64,000 nt of DNA from Neisseria mucosa (GTDB taxonomy: Bacteria > Pseudomonadota > Gammaproteobacteria > Burkholderiales > Neisseriaceae): contig NZ_POWX01000007.1 in assembly GCF_003044445.1 (NCBI RefSeq), forward strand, positions 1 to 64,000, given 5' to 3'. This document shows positions 33,061-41,467 of the stretch, piece by piece (the first letter of the stretch is position 1; each line of letters starts with the position of its first letter). The notes beneath the pieces were generated by a model that was given only the letters and a program-made list of their open reading frames with translations, made no database searches and was not told the origin of the DNA. The position numbers and the translations under genes were made by a program.

Positions 33061-33864
33061 TTATTCGTACTTGGGGTAGAGCGGCATGGTGCCGGCTTCT
33101 TCGAAGGTCGAGTGTGCTTTGACTTCTTGGAGGCGGCGGCCGATGCGGCGGGTGACGGCTTCGGCTTCGTTTTGGTGGTCTATGGTCAGGCCGGGAACGG
33201 TTTTGCCGAAAAGTTCAGCATCGAGCAGACGCTCGGCGTGAATGCCGGGGCGGTAGTTGTGTCTGACGGCGGGATCGCGTTCTTCAAAGAGGTAACCGAC
33301 GACGCTGTTGCGGGTCAGTGCAATGCCGAGTGCGGCATCTTCGCCGCCGAAGATTCGGAAGAGTTCGTCTTGCGGAAAGCCGCCGCAGGCGAGAAAGATG
33401 CTGCGTCGGAATACGGTGTTGCCGCCGCCGGTCATTTGCAGCCTTTCCCATGCGGTGGGGAATTGCGGGTGGTTGAGGTAGTGTTCGGGAAAGCCGATCG
33501 GGCGTAGTTTGAGGCGGACCAGGCTGAGGTAGGAATAGGCTTCCAAACCGAGGTAGGCGGCGTTGAGGACGTTGTTTTCATATACGTCGTCGGCGTCGAG
33601 GAAGGCGATGAAATCGGCTTGGCTTTGCATGGCGCCCCAGTTGCGGGCTTTGGCTGCGCCTCCGTTTTCGAGCATGTATTCGCAGCGGACTTTGGGATGG
33701 ATGGCGGCGAGGTCGCTCATGATGAGGCGTGTGTCGTCGAAGGAGGCATCGTCAACCAGCCAGACGTTTTCGACGGCGGGTTGGGAGACGGCGCTCTCGA
33801 CAGCCGCTTGAAGGGTGGCGGCGGAGTTGTAGCAGGGGATGATGACGTCTAGTGTGGGTCTCAT
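33061..33864 (-). CDS. Family 2 glycosyltransferase
   Basis: 267 residues. GT-A fold: LDVIIPCYNSAATLQAAVESA at the start, VDDASFDDT near 37, and the metal-binding FLDADDVYEN near 91. A later GGEDAALG segment fits the acceptor-side ED motif. Cytosolic, no membrane segment. It should add a sugar to a surface glycan or LOS, but donor and acceptor are not readable. Stands alone. Confidence 0.85.
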   Translation of the reverse strand: MRPTLDVIIPCYNSAATLQAAVESAVSQPAVENVWLVDDASFDDTRLIMSDLAAIHPKVRCEYMLENGGAAKARNWGAMQSQADFIAFLDADDVYENNVLNAAYLGLEAYSYLSLVRLKLRPIGFPEHYLNHPQFPTAWERLQMTGGGNTVFRRSIFLACGGFPQDELFRIFGGEDAALGIALTRNSVVGYLFEERDPAVRHNYRPGIHAERLLDAELFGKTVPGLTIDHQNEAEAVTRRIGRRLQEVKAHSTFEEAGTMPLYPKYE

Positions 33865-33981
33865 AATGTGATGCTTTTGGGCGTGTATTGATGTTGAAAG
33901 GCTTCTGTGGGCGATGCGGAGGCAGCGGGGTGGTGTTGAAATTCGGGGATAAGCCGAAAGAGTGTTGCGTTAAATGGTGGG

Positions 33982-34025
33982 AAAGGTCGTCTGAAAACCT
34001 GAAGCCTAGGTTTTCAGACGACCTT
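33982..34025 (-). terminator. DUS hairpin after the aminotransferase
   Basis: AAAGGTCGTCTGAAAACCT pairs with AGGTTTTCAGACGACCTTT. Confidence 0.8.
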
Positions 34026-34045
34026 TTGGTATTGCCTGATGCGGA

Positions 34046-35239
34046 TTACAACACTTTCACGATGCTTTCGCACAGATAGTCAATGTTGTCATCGGTAATA
34101 CCGGCTACGTTGATGCGGCCGGAGCGCACGGCGTAGATGGCGAACTCGTTTTTCAGGCGGTCGACTTGTTCGGGCGTGAGACCGCTGAAGGAGAACATGC
34201 CGTTTTGTTCGATGATGAAGTCGAAGTCTTGATTTGCGCCTTTGGCTTTGAGCAGTTCGACGAATTTTTGGCGCATGGCTTTGATGCGGCCGCGCATTTC
34301 GTCGAGTTCGGCAATCCATTGTGCTTTCAAATCCGCGTCTTTCAATACGAGGGCGATGGTGTTCGCGCCGTGGGAGGCGGGGTTGGAGTAGAGGGTGCGG
34401 ATGATGGTTTTTACTTGGCTGTGGGCGCGGGCGGCGGTGGCTTCGTCTTCTGCGACTAGGGTAAATGCGCCGACGCGTTCGTTGTACATGCCGAAGTTTT
34501 TGGAATAGGAGCTGGCGATGAGCAATTCTTTGTTGTATTTCAAGAAGGTGCGCAAGCCGTATGCGTCTTCTTCGAGGCCGTTGCCGAAGCCTTGGTAGGC
34601 GAAGTCAAACAGGGGCAACCAGCCTTTTTCGGCAGAAAGTTTGGCGAGGGTTTCCCATTGTTCGGGCGTGGGGTCGATGCCGGTGGGGTTGTGGCAGCAG
34701 CCGTGCAAGAGGACGACGTCGCCTTTTTGCGCTTGGCCGAGGTCTTCAATCATGCCGTCCCAGTCCAAGCCGTGTTTGGCGGCGTCGTAGTAACGGTAGG
34801 GCTTGTCTTGGATGCCGACGGCTTTGAAGATGGCGTTGTGGTTGGGCCATGTGGGGTTGGAAATCCAGACGGTTTGCGCGTTCAACTGGCGTTTGGCGAA
34901 CTCGGCGGCAATACGCAATGCGCCTGTGCCGCCGAGGCTTTGGGCGGTTTTGGCGCGGCGGCTGGCGACGATTTCGTGGTCTGCGCCAAAGAGGAGGATT
35001 TGGGTTTGTTCGTTGTAGTCGGCAACGCCGTCGATGGTGAGGTAGTTTTTGGTGGTTTCGCTCTCGAGCAGGCGTTTTTCGGCTTCTTTGACGGCTTTGA
35101 CGATGGGTGTCGCGCCGGATGCGTCTTTATATACGCCGATGCCGAGGTTGACTTTTTCGGGACGGGTTTCGGCTTTGAATGCTTCGCCCAAGCCTAAGAT
35201 GGGATCTGCGGGGGCGGCTTCGATGTGATTGAAGAACAT
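34046..35239 (-). CDS. tyrB: Aspartate/aromatic amino acid aminotransferase
   Basis: 397 residues, class I PLP aminotransferase of the AspC/TyrB group. Starts MFFNHIEAAPADPILGLGEAF as the family does; PLP lysine in ASSYSKNFGMYNERVG; substrate arginine in AVRSGRINVAG near the end. Transfers amino groups between glutamate and aspartate or aromatic keto acids; AspC versus TyrB cannot be decided by eye. The start at 35239 is preferred over 35338, which would add DUS-derived residues. A YqaA gene lies 103 bases upstream on the same strand. Confidence 0.92.
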   Translation of the reverse strand: MFFNHIEAAPADPILGLGEAFKAETRPEKVNLGIGVYKDASGATPIVKAVKEAEKRLLESETTKNYLTIDGVADYNEQTQILLFGADHEIVASRRAKTAQSLGGTGALRIAAEFAKRQLNAQTVWISNPTWPNHNAIFKAVGIQDKPYRYYDAAKHGLDWDGMIEDLGQAQKGDVVLLHGCCHNPTGIDPTPEQWETLAKLSAEKGWLPLFDFAYQGFGNGLEEDAYGLRTFLKYNKELLIASSYSKNFGMYNERVGAFTLVAEDEATAARAHSQVKTIIRTLYSNPASHGANTIALVLKDADLKAQWIAELDEMRGRIKAMRQKFVELLKAKGANQDFDFIIEQNGMFSFSGLTPEQVDRLKNEFAIYAVRSGRINVAGITDDNIDYLCESIVKVL

Positions 35240-35342
35240 GATTTCTCGCTTTGCAAAAATGAAGGGACGGGATATTTCCTTTGGGATTTTACGCTGTTTC
35301 AGGTCGTCTGAAAATGAATGCGGCAGGTTTTGTCGCAACGGG

Positions 35343-35753
35343 CTACATCATGCCTTTGATACCGGCGAGGATGATGCCGTAGCGCAGGATTTTTCCGGTC
35401 AGGAGCATGAGTGCGGAGGTGTAGGGGTTGAGCCTGAGCCAGCCTGCGGCAATGGGCAGCGCGTCGCCGATAACGGGCAGCCAGGCAAACAAAAGGGGCA
35501 GGGTTCCCCAACGTTGGAGTAGGCGCAGGGTCTTTTCAGACGACCTTTTCTTAGACGGAATCAGCCGCCCCATCCAATAGGAAACCATGCTGCCCAAGCC
35601 GTTTGCCAGTCCGGCGCACAACCACGCGCCGTATGCCTGTTCGGGATAGTTGTAGATAAACGCGGCGAAGGCGGCTTCGGATGTGCCCGGTAGGATGGTG
35701 GCGGAGGTAAAGGCAGAGGCGGCAAGTCCGAGATAGGCGTAAATGAGGGGCAT
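35343..35753 (-). CDS. YqaA-family inner-membrane protein
   Basis: 136 residues, four likely membrane segments, DedA/SNARE-associated-like. The pattern SATILPGTSEAAF near 18-30 and LPLLFAWLPVIGDALPIAAGWLR near 83 matches YqaA. Function unknown; possibly lipid or envelope homeostasis. A DUS is embedded in the central cytosolic loop, reading KKRSSEKT, which is absent from the E. coli protein as I recall it. Confidence 0.8.
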   Translation of the reverse strand: MPLIYAYLGLAASAFTSATILPGTSEAAFAAFIYNYPEQAYGAWLCAGLANGLGSMVSYWMGRLIPSKKRSSEKTLRLLQRWGTLPLLFAWLPVIGDALPIAAGWLRLNPYTSALMLLTGKILRYGIILAGIKGMM

Positions 35754-35943
35754 GGCGGAGAAGTTTGCGTCAGGTCAAAGGTCGTCTGAAATAAGATTTT
35801 AAGTCGTTTGCGGGCGGGTTTTTTGTAAAATTTGGACGGATTCTGTCTATAAAATGCTTTATCGGACAGAATCTTGCTGAAACTCGATGTAGTCGGCGTG
35901 TTTTCAGTGTTTGCAAGAATGACAAAAGCCAGTATGATTCAGC

Positions 35944-35956
35944 CCGTTATTAACGG
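35944..35956. promoter_or_regulatory. Palindrome before gluP, possible operator
   Basis: CCGTTA-T-TAACGG, perfect six-base arms, 53 bases before the gluP start. Confidence 0.35.
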
Positions 35957-36009
35957 ATATTAACTGTTTGTACGGTCAATTCCAATAAATCTAAATCGAA
36001 AGGCAAATC

Positions 36010-37233
36010 ATGTCTACGCCATCACAACAAAACCATAATTCCGCGCTGGTCGTCCTGACCACGCTCTTCTTCATGATGGGTTTCATCACCTGCATGAACG
36101 ACATCTTGATTCCGCATCTGAAAGAAATTTTCGATCTGACTTATGTTCAGGCGATGCTGATTCAGTTCTGCTTCTTTACCGCCTATGCCATCATGTCGAT
36201 TCCGATGGGGCATCTCGTCGGTAAAATCGGCTATAAAAACGGCGTAATCGGCGGCTTCTTGCTGACCGCCGTCGGATGCTTGCTGTTTTATCCTGCTGCG
36301 GGCAGCCACTCTTACCCGACTTTCTTGGGCGCGCTCTTCATTCTTGCTTCGGGTGTCACCCTGTTGCAGGTTGCGGGTAACCCGTATGTAACTCTGTTGG
36401 CGAAACCGGGCAAAGAATCCGCTACGCTGACTTTGGTGCAGGCGTTCAACTCATTGGGTACGACGATTGCCCCGCAAATCGGCGCGTTCCTGATTCTAGC
36501 GGATGCGACGCAGGCAGTCAGCAAAGCCGAACAGATTTCCTCCGTTCAAATTCCTTATTTGGGTCTGGCAGGTCTGTTGATCATCCTTGCCGTCTTCGTG
36601 AAAATGATCCGCCTGCCTGACGCGCGTAAAATCGCCGAAGCAGAAAGCGAACACAACCACGACGGCAAACACAGCGTGTGGCAATACAAACACCTCGTTC
36701 TCGGTGCGGCAGGTATTTTCTGCTATGTCGGTGCCGAAGTATCCATCGGCTCGCTGATGGTTAACGTCTTGGGCTTCCTGAAAGGATTGGATCACGCTTC
36801 TGCCGCGCAATACCTGTCGTTCTACTGGGGTGGTGCCATGGTCGGACGCTTCCTCGGCTCGGCAGTTATGGCGAAAATCGCGCCCAACCGCTACCTTGCC
36901 TTCAACGCCACTATCGCTGTTGTCCTGCTCATCATCGCCATGATGACCGGTAAAGGCAATGCCGACGTCGCTATGTGGGCGCTGCTTGCCATCGGCTTCT
37001 TCAACTCCATCATGTTCCCGACCATCTTCTCGCTGGCGACCAAAAACCTTGGTAAATTCACCAATGCCGCTTCTGGCGTACTTTGTACTGCCATCGTCGG
37101 CGGTGCGATTGTTCCGGTCGTACAAGGTTGGGCGGTCGATACTTACAGCCTGATGTCGTCTTTTGTCGTATCAGCCGTGTGCTACCTCTACATTGTCTTC
37201 TTTGCCGTCAAAGGTTATAAAGCCGACGAGTGA
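36010..37233 (+). CDS. gluP: Glucose/galactose MFS transporter (FucP/GluP type)
   Basis: 407 residues, twelve membrane segments. FucP-type major facilitator: FFMMGFITCMNDILIPHLKEIF at the start, GNPYVTLLAKPGKE near 122, AFNSLGTTIAPQIGA near 145. Imports hexose by cation symport. The only clear sugar permease with a known neisserial counterpart in this window. AAAGGCAAATC precedes the ATG. Single gene with DUS terminator. Confidence 0.92.
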   Translation: MSTPSQQNHNSALVVLTTLFFMMGFITCMNDILIPHLKEIFDLTYVQAMLIQFCFFTAYAIMSIPMGHLVGKIGYKNGVIGGFLLTAVGCLLFYPAAGSHSYPTFLGALFILASGVTLLQVAGNPYVTLLAKPGKESATLTLVQAFNSLGTTIAPQIGAFLILADATQAVSKAEQISSVQIPYLGLAGLLIILAVFVKMIRLPDARKIAEAESEHNHDGKHSVWQYKHLVLGAAGIFCYVGAEVSIGSLMVNVLGFLKGLDHASAAQYLSFYWGGAMVGRFLGSAVMAKIAPNRYLAFNATIAVVLLIIAMMTGKGNADVAMWALLAIGFFNSIMFPTIFSLATKNLGKFTNAASGVLCTAIVGGAIVPVVQGWAVDTYSLMSSFVVSAVCYLYIVFFAVKGYKADE

Positions 37234-37248
37234 GCATTGTCTGAACAG

Positions 37249-37292
37249 AAGGTCGTCTGAAAACTTGGAAATCAGGTTTTCAGACGACCTTT
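37249..37292 (+). terminator. DUS hairpin after gluP
   Basis: AAGGTCGTCTGAAAAC and GTTTTCAGACGACCTT with loop TTGGAAATCAG and a T-run. Almost identical to the hairpins at 38277 and 39317. Confidence 0.88.
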
Positions 37293-37311
37293 TTTCTTTG
37301 GGACGGACTTT

Positions 37312-37468
37312 TATAGTGGATTAACTTTAAATCAGGACAAGGCGACGAAGCCGCAGACAGTACAGATAGTACGGAACCGATTCACTTGGTGCTTCAGCAC
37401 CTTAGAGAATCGTTCTCTTTGAGCTAAGGCGAGGCAACGCCGTACTGGTTTAAAGTTAATCCACTATA
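37312..37468 (-). mobile_element. Correia element (CREE), full-length 157-bp form, reverse orientation
   Basis: Termini as in the short copies, plus the inner block present only in long copies (GGTGCTTCAGCACC and GAGAATCGTTCTCTTTGAGC). The rest of the gap to 37618 holds one lone DUS and the promoter region of the next gene. Confidence 0.95.
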
Positions 37469-37618
37469 AACCTGATCCGATCAAACCAAGGTCGTCTGAA
37501 AATACGGCAACAGATTTTAACCGGAGCTTAAGCCCGTTTTCAAAAGACAAAACGCGCCTGCAATACGGCATGACTTACTTATGGCATAATGCTTACCGCA
37601 AAAATACAGGAGGTCTTC

Positions 37619-38242
37619 ATGTCGAAAATCATCTTATTACACGGACTGCATATGCACTCTTGGGTGATGAAGCCTTTAGCGGATATGTTGGAGAAACAAG
37701 GCTTTGACGTTGCCCTGTTCGGTTATTACAGCGTCTGGCACACCATGCAGCAGCACACGCAGGCGTTGGCAGAGTTTGTTGAAAAACACGAGACGGGCGA
37801 GCCTCTGCATTTTGCCGGACACAGTCTGGGCGGGCTGGTATTGCGCCACTTTGCCGCCGCCCATCCTAAAAAAATTACCGGACGCATCGTTACCTTCGGC
37901 ACGCCGCATCAAGGCAGCCGGGCGGCGCAAAGGGTATTCCGGCTCGGATTGAAAACCCCCGTACTCGGCGGCGCGTATCGCGATGCGCTCGACGGCGGCA
38001 CGCCCGATTTGCCCGAACATATCGAACTGGGCAGTATCGCCGGCAACAAACCGCTCGGGCTGGGGCGCGTCTTGGGTTTGCACGGCGAACACGACGGCAC
38101 GGTTTTGGTCAGTGAAACCCGCTGCCCGAATATGCGCGACCACGTTATCTTGCCCGTCAGCCACAGCGGTATGCTGTTCAAACACATTACCGCCGAGCAA
38201 ACCGCAACATTTTTGCGCGAAGGGCGGTTTAATCATGGTTAA
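37619..38242 (+). CDS. Alpha/beta hydrolase, lipase-like
   Basis: 207 residues, cytosolic (no signal). Strand-HG (IILLHGLHMHSW), nucleophile GHSLGG with S69, acid in GEHDGTV, and His in VSHSGML. The close VTFGTPHQGS motif is typical of the PGAP1/lipase-class acyl hydrolases. Substrate unknown. AGGAGGT stands 7 bases before the ATG at 37619, an optimal ribosome site that rules out the earlier ATG at 37589. Confidence 0.88.
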   Translation: MSKIILLHGLHMHSWVMKPLADMLEKQGFDVALFGYYSVWHTMQQHTQALAEFVEKHETGEPLHFAGHSLGGLVLRHFAAAHPKKITGRIVTFGTPHQGSRAAQRVFRLGLKTPVLGGAYRDALDGGTPDLPEHIELGSIAGNKPLGLGRVLGLHGEHDGTVLVSETRCPNMRDHVILPVSHSGMLFKHITAEQTATFLREGRFNHG

Positions 38243-38276
38243 AAAGACAGAAATGATTTGGGCTTAAAAATAATGG

Positions 38277-38322
38277 AAAGGTCGTCTGAAAACTTGGAAA
38301 TCAGGTTTTCAGACGACCTTTT
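38277..38322 (+). terminator. DUS hairpin after the hydrolase
   Basis: Same stem and loop (TTGGAAATCAG) as the one after gluP. Confidence 0.88.
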
Positions 38323-38500
38323 TGCAGATGAATTCGCTTGAGCCGATTAACTAATTCATGGTTTATTTTTACGAAAATAAATAGTGTTGACAATTTTTAT
38401 GGTGATCATTAAGGTACGGATACTTTGATTTGAAGTTTTAAACAGTCCTGCGTGTTGCTGCATACAAAAATTTAAAATCTAATTAAGAGGAAACAAATCC

Positions 38501-39301
38501 ATGGAACAATTATTTATTCCGGGCAGCATTATTGCTGATTATTTTTATCTTGGTCTTTTCCTATTGGTTGCCGCGTCTTTAATTGCGGGCTACGTTGATG
38601 CTATTGCGGGAGGAGCCGGGCTGATTTTGATTCCTGCATTTTTGATGGTCGGCTTGCCGCCGCAGGTCGCGTTGGCGCAGGAAAAATTGGTGAGCACCAT
38701 CGGTACGGTGGCTGCGATTAAAAACTTTATGAAAAGCAGTTCGATTGTATGGCGTATTGTGCCGGTCGGCATCGTTGCGGCTTTAATCGGGGCGTTTGTC
38801 GGGGCGAAAGTCATTCTGATTCTGCCGGTGGAAACCATCAATTACATCATTCTTGCGTTTTTACCCATAGGCTTGCTGGCAACTTTGTTCAAAGGCGTTT
38901 TGCTGAAAAAAGGCGATGATCGCGGCGAGATAAAAAAATCTGCCGTCGCCGTCTTTTTAACTTGTCTGATTGTTGGTTTTTATGATGGTTTTTTCGGACC
39001 GGGAACGGGCAGCATTTTCATCATCGCTTTGTTTGTCATTAATAAATTGTCGTTGTTGCAGGCTTCGGCTACTTCCAAGATTTTCAATTTTGCTTCCAAT
39101 ATCGGGGCATTCGTCGCTTTCTTGATAGCGGGGAAAATGGCGTTCTTAATCGGAATCCCGATGATTTTGGCAAATTTGTTGGGCAACCATTTCGGCAGCC
39201 TCCATGCTATCAATTCAGATGGGGAAATCATCCGTAAGGTTTTGGTGGTAACGGTTTTGCTGATTATTGCTTCGATGGCATATAAGGCTTTTTCGGCTTG
39301 A
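38501..39301 (+). CDS. TauE/SafE (TSUP) family permease
   Basis: 266 residues, about eight membrane segments in two repeats. YVDAIAGGAGLILIPAFLMVGLPPQVALAQEKLVSTIGT carries the TSUP motif, repeated as GFYDGFFGPGTGSIFIIALF...LLQASATSK. Probably moves sulfite, sulfonates or other organic anions. AGAGGAAAC precedes the ATG. A TTGACA lies at 38397 but without a good -10. The 175-base gap before it is AT-rich and otherwise empty. Confidence 0.88.
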   Translation: MEQLFIPGSIIADYFYLGLFLLVAASLIAGYVDAIAGGAGLILIPAFLMVGLPPQVALAQEKLVSTIGTVAAIKNFMKSSSIVWRIVPVGIVAALIGAFVGAKVILILPVETINYIILAFLPIGLLATLFKGVLLKKGDDRGEIKKSAVAVFLTCLIVGFYDGFFGPGTGSIFIIALFVINKLSLLQASATSKIFNFASNIGAFVAFLIAGKMAFLIGIPMILANLLGNHFGSLHAINSDGEIIRKVLVVTVLLIIASMAYKAFSA

Positions 39302-39316
39302 CGGGCAGTTGTTGAT

Positions 39317-39364
39317 AAAAGGTCGTCTGAAAACTTGGGAATCAGGTTTTCAGACGACCTTTTT
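39317..39364 (+). terminator. DUS hairpin after the TSUP permease
   Basis: Same stem as those at 37249 and 38277; loop TTGGGAATCAG, one base different. It can also serve the convergent wrbA-like gene. Confidence 0.88.
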
Positions 39365-39401
39365 AGCTTGTGGCAGATTGGTTTGCTAAGCTACCCGCGC
39401 C

Positions 39402-40004
39402 TTATGCCAACTTGACGGCGAGTTCTGCCAGCCGTTTGCCTTGTGCGAAGGCGATGTCGTTTTCTTCGGCGGTCAGGACGGGTTTGCTGTCGTGTCCGGC
39501 GACGTGGGACGCGCCGTAGGGGGTGCCGCCGCTTTGGGTGCTGCTGAGGGCGGATTCGGTGTAGGGGATGCCGCTGATGATCATGCCGTGATGCAGGAGG
39601 GGGAGCATCATGGTGAGGAGGGTGGTTTCTTGTCCGCCGTGTTGAGAGGAGGTGCTGGTGAAGACGGTGGCGGGTTTGCCGGCGAGTTCTGCGCCAAGCC
39701 ACAGGGGGATGGTGCCGTCGATGAAGTATTTCATGGCGGCTGCCATGTTGCCGAAGCGGGTGGGGCTGCCTAGGGCAAGGGCGGCGCAGGTTTTGAGGTC
39801 TTCGGCGGTGGCGTAGGGTGCGCCGCTGTCGGGGATGTCTTTTTCGACGGCTTCGCAGACGGTGGAGACTTTGGGGACGGTGCGCAATACGGCTTCGCAG
39901 CCTGCAACGCTTTCGATGCCGCGTGCGATTTGGCGGGCGAGGTTGAGGGTGCTGCCGTTTTGGGAGTAGTAGAGGACGAGGATTTTGAGGGGATTTGGGT
40001 TCAT
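39402..40004 (-). CDS. wrbA: WrbA-type NAD(P)H:quinone oxidoreductase
   Basis: 200 residues, flavodoxin fold. FMN-binding YYSQNGSTLNLARQIARGI near 12-30, GSPTRFGNMAAAMKYFID near 78-95, and TSTSSQHGGQETTL near 115, all typical of WrbA. Two-electron quinone reduction guarding against oxidative stress. Single gene, divergent from the YihY-like gene. Confidence 0.92.
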   Translation of the reverse strand: MNPNPLKILVLYYSQNGSTLNLARQIARGIESVAGCEAVLRTVPKVSTVCEAVEKDIPDSGAPYATAEDLKTCAALALGSPTRFGNMAAAMKYFIDGTIPLWLGAELAGKPATVFTSTSSQHGGQETTLLTMMLPLLHHGMIISGIPYTESALSSTQSGGTPYGASHVAGHDSKPVLTAEENDIAFAQGKRLAELAVKLA

Positions 40005-40139
40005 TTGGGTATTCCGTTACAATGGGGTTGGTTGAAAATCGGTGTTTGGCTGTTGAAGCTGTGTTTTCAGACGACGTGGTGTGTGCTGCGGCGTTTTCTG
40101 TTTTTTTATTTTTAATTGGTTATTTTTTCGGGAAAGATT

Positions 40140-41372
40140 ATGCCGTTTTTAAAGTGGTGGCAAGGTTTGTTGGGTAGTAAGGTGTTTGCGTTTGCGTGGT
40201 TTGTGGTCCGGCGTTTTGATGAGGAGCGTGTGCCGCAGGCGGCGTCGAGTATGACGTTTACGACGCTTCTGGCTTTGGTGCCGGTGTTGACGGTTATGGT
40301 GGCGGTCGCTTCGATTTTTCCTGTGTTCGACCGTTGGTCGGACTCTTTTGTTGCGTTCGTCAATCAGACTATTGTGCCGCAGGGTGCGGACATGGTGTTT
40401 GATTATATCAATGCGTTTCGCGATCAGGCGGGAAAGTTGACGGCGATCGGTAGTGTGATGCTGGTGGTGACGTCGCTGATGCTGATTCGGACGATTGACA
40501 ATACGTTTAACCGGATTTGGCGGGTCAATACGCAGCGGCCTTGGATGATGCAGTTTTTGGTGTATTGGGCGTTGCTGACGTTTGGGCCGCTGTCTTTGGG
40601 CGTGGGGATTTCTTTTATGGTCGGGTCGGTGCAGGATTCTGCGCTGGCTTCGTTTGCGCCGCAATGGGTTGTGGGGGTACTGCAAACCTTAGGTACGCTG
40701 TTTTTTGCCACGCTTTTGCTGTGGGGGCTGTACCGTTTTGTGCCCAACCGCTTCGTGCCTGCGCGTCATGCGTTTATCGGGGCTTTGGTCACGGCGTTTT
40801 GCTTGGAGACGGCGCGTTTCCTGTTTGCTTGGTATATGGGCAATTTCGACGGCTACCGCTCGATTTACGGGGCGTTTGCCGCCGTGCCGTTTTTCTTGGT
40901 GTGGCTGAATTTGCTGTGGACGCTGGTGTTGGGCGGCGCGGTGCTGACTTCGTCGCTGTCTTATTGGCAGGGCGATGCGTTCCGCAGGGGCTTCGATGCG
41001 CGCGGGCGGTTTGACGATGTGTTGAAAATCCTGCTGCTTTTAGATGCGGCGCAAAAAGAGGGTAAAGCCTTGCCTGTTCAGGAGTTCAGACGACATATCA
41101 ACATGGGCTACGATGAATTGGGCGAGCTTCTGGAAAAGCTGGCGCGGCACGGTTATATCTACAACGGCCGTCAGGGCTGGGTGTTGAAAACGGGGGCGGA
41201 TTCGATTGAGTTGAGCGAACTCTTCAAGCTCTTTGTTTACCGTCCGTCGCCTTTGGGAAGGGACCATGTGAACCAAGCCGTCGATGCGGTGATGACGCCG
41301 TGTTTGCAGACTTTGAACATGACGCTAGCGGAGTTTGACGCGCAGGCGAAAAACCGGCAGCAGTCTTCTTGA
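40140..41372 (+). CDS. YihY/BrkB-family membrane protein
   Basis: 410 residues. Six membrane segments in the first 290 residues with the family landmarks ASSMTFTTLLALVPVLTVMVA, DNTFNRIWRV and YGAFAAVPFFLVWLNLLWTLVLGGA. A cytosolic C-terminal domain of about 130 residues looks like a winged helix (YDELGELLEKLARHGYI). Formerly labelled ribonuclease BN; actual role unknown. GGGAAAG before the ATG at 40140 decides the start. Near the end a DUS-like core gives EFRRHI. Confidence 0.9.
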   Translation: MPFLKWWQGLLGSKVFAFAWFVVRRFDEERVPQAASSMTFTTLLALVPVLTVMVAVASIFPVFDRWSDSFVAFVNQTIVPQGADMVFDYINAFRDQAGKLTAIGSVMLVVTSLMLIRTIDNTFNRIWRVNTQRPWMMQFLVYWALLTFGPLSLGVGISFMVGSVQDSALASFAPQWVVGVLQTLGTLFFATLLLWGLYRFVPNRFVPARHAFIGALVTAFCLETARFLFAWYMGNFDGYRSIYGAFAAVPFFLVWLNLLWTLVLGGAVLTSSLSYWQGDAFRRGFDARGRFDDVLKILLLLDAAQKEGKALPVQEFRRHINMGYDELGELLEKLARHGYIYNGRQGWVLKTGADSIELSELFKLFVYRPSPLGRDHVNQAVDAVMTPCLQTLNMTLAEFDAQAKNRQQSS

Positions 41373-41390
41373 GTATGTTTGAAACGGATA

Positions 41391-41426
41391 AAAGGTCGTC
41401 TGAAAACGGTTTTCAGACGACCTTTT
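41391..41426 (+). terminator. DUS hairpin after the YihY-like gene
   Basis: AAAGGTCGTCTGAAAAC and GTTTTCAGACGACCTTT with a one-base loop region. Confidence 0.85.
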
Positions 41427-41434
41427 GCTATAAT
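41426..41434 (+). promoter_or_regulatory. Extended -10 element of the YejA-like gene
   Basis: TGCTATAAT directly abuts the DUS hairpin; 34 bases before the ATG at 41468. The -35 region would lie in the hairpin stem. Confidence 0.5.
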
Positions 41435-41467
41435 CGGGCTTCATTGTCCCGTTCGGTTTGGAAACTC

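Noticed and set aside
33888..34079. A 63-codon plus-strand ORF between the glycosyltransferase and aminotransferase genes
   Set aside because: Contains a translated DUS hairpin and runs into the aminotransferase terminator.
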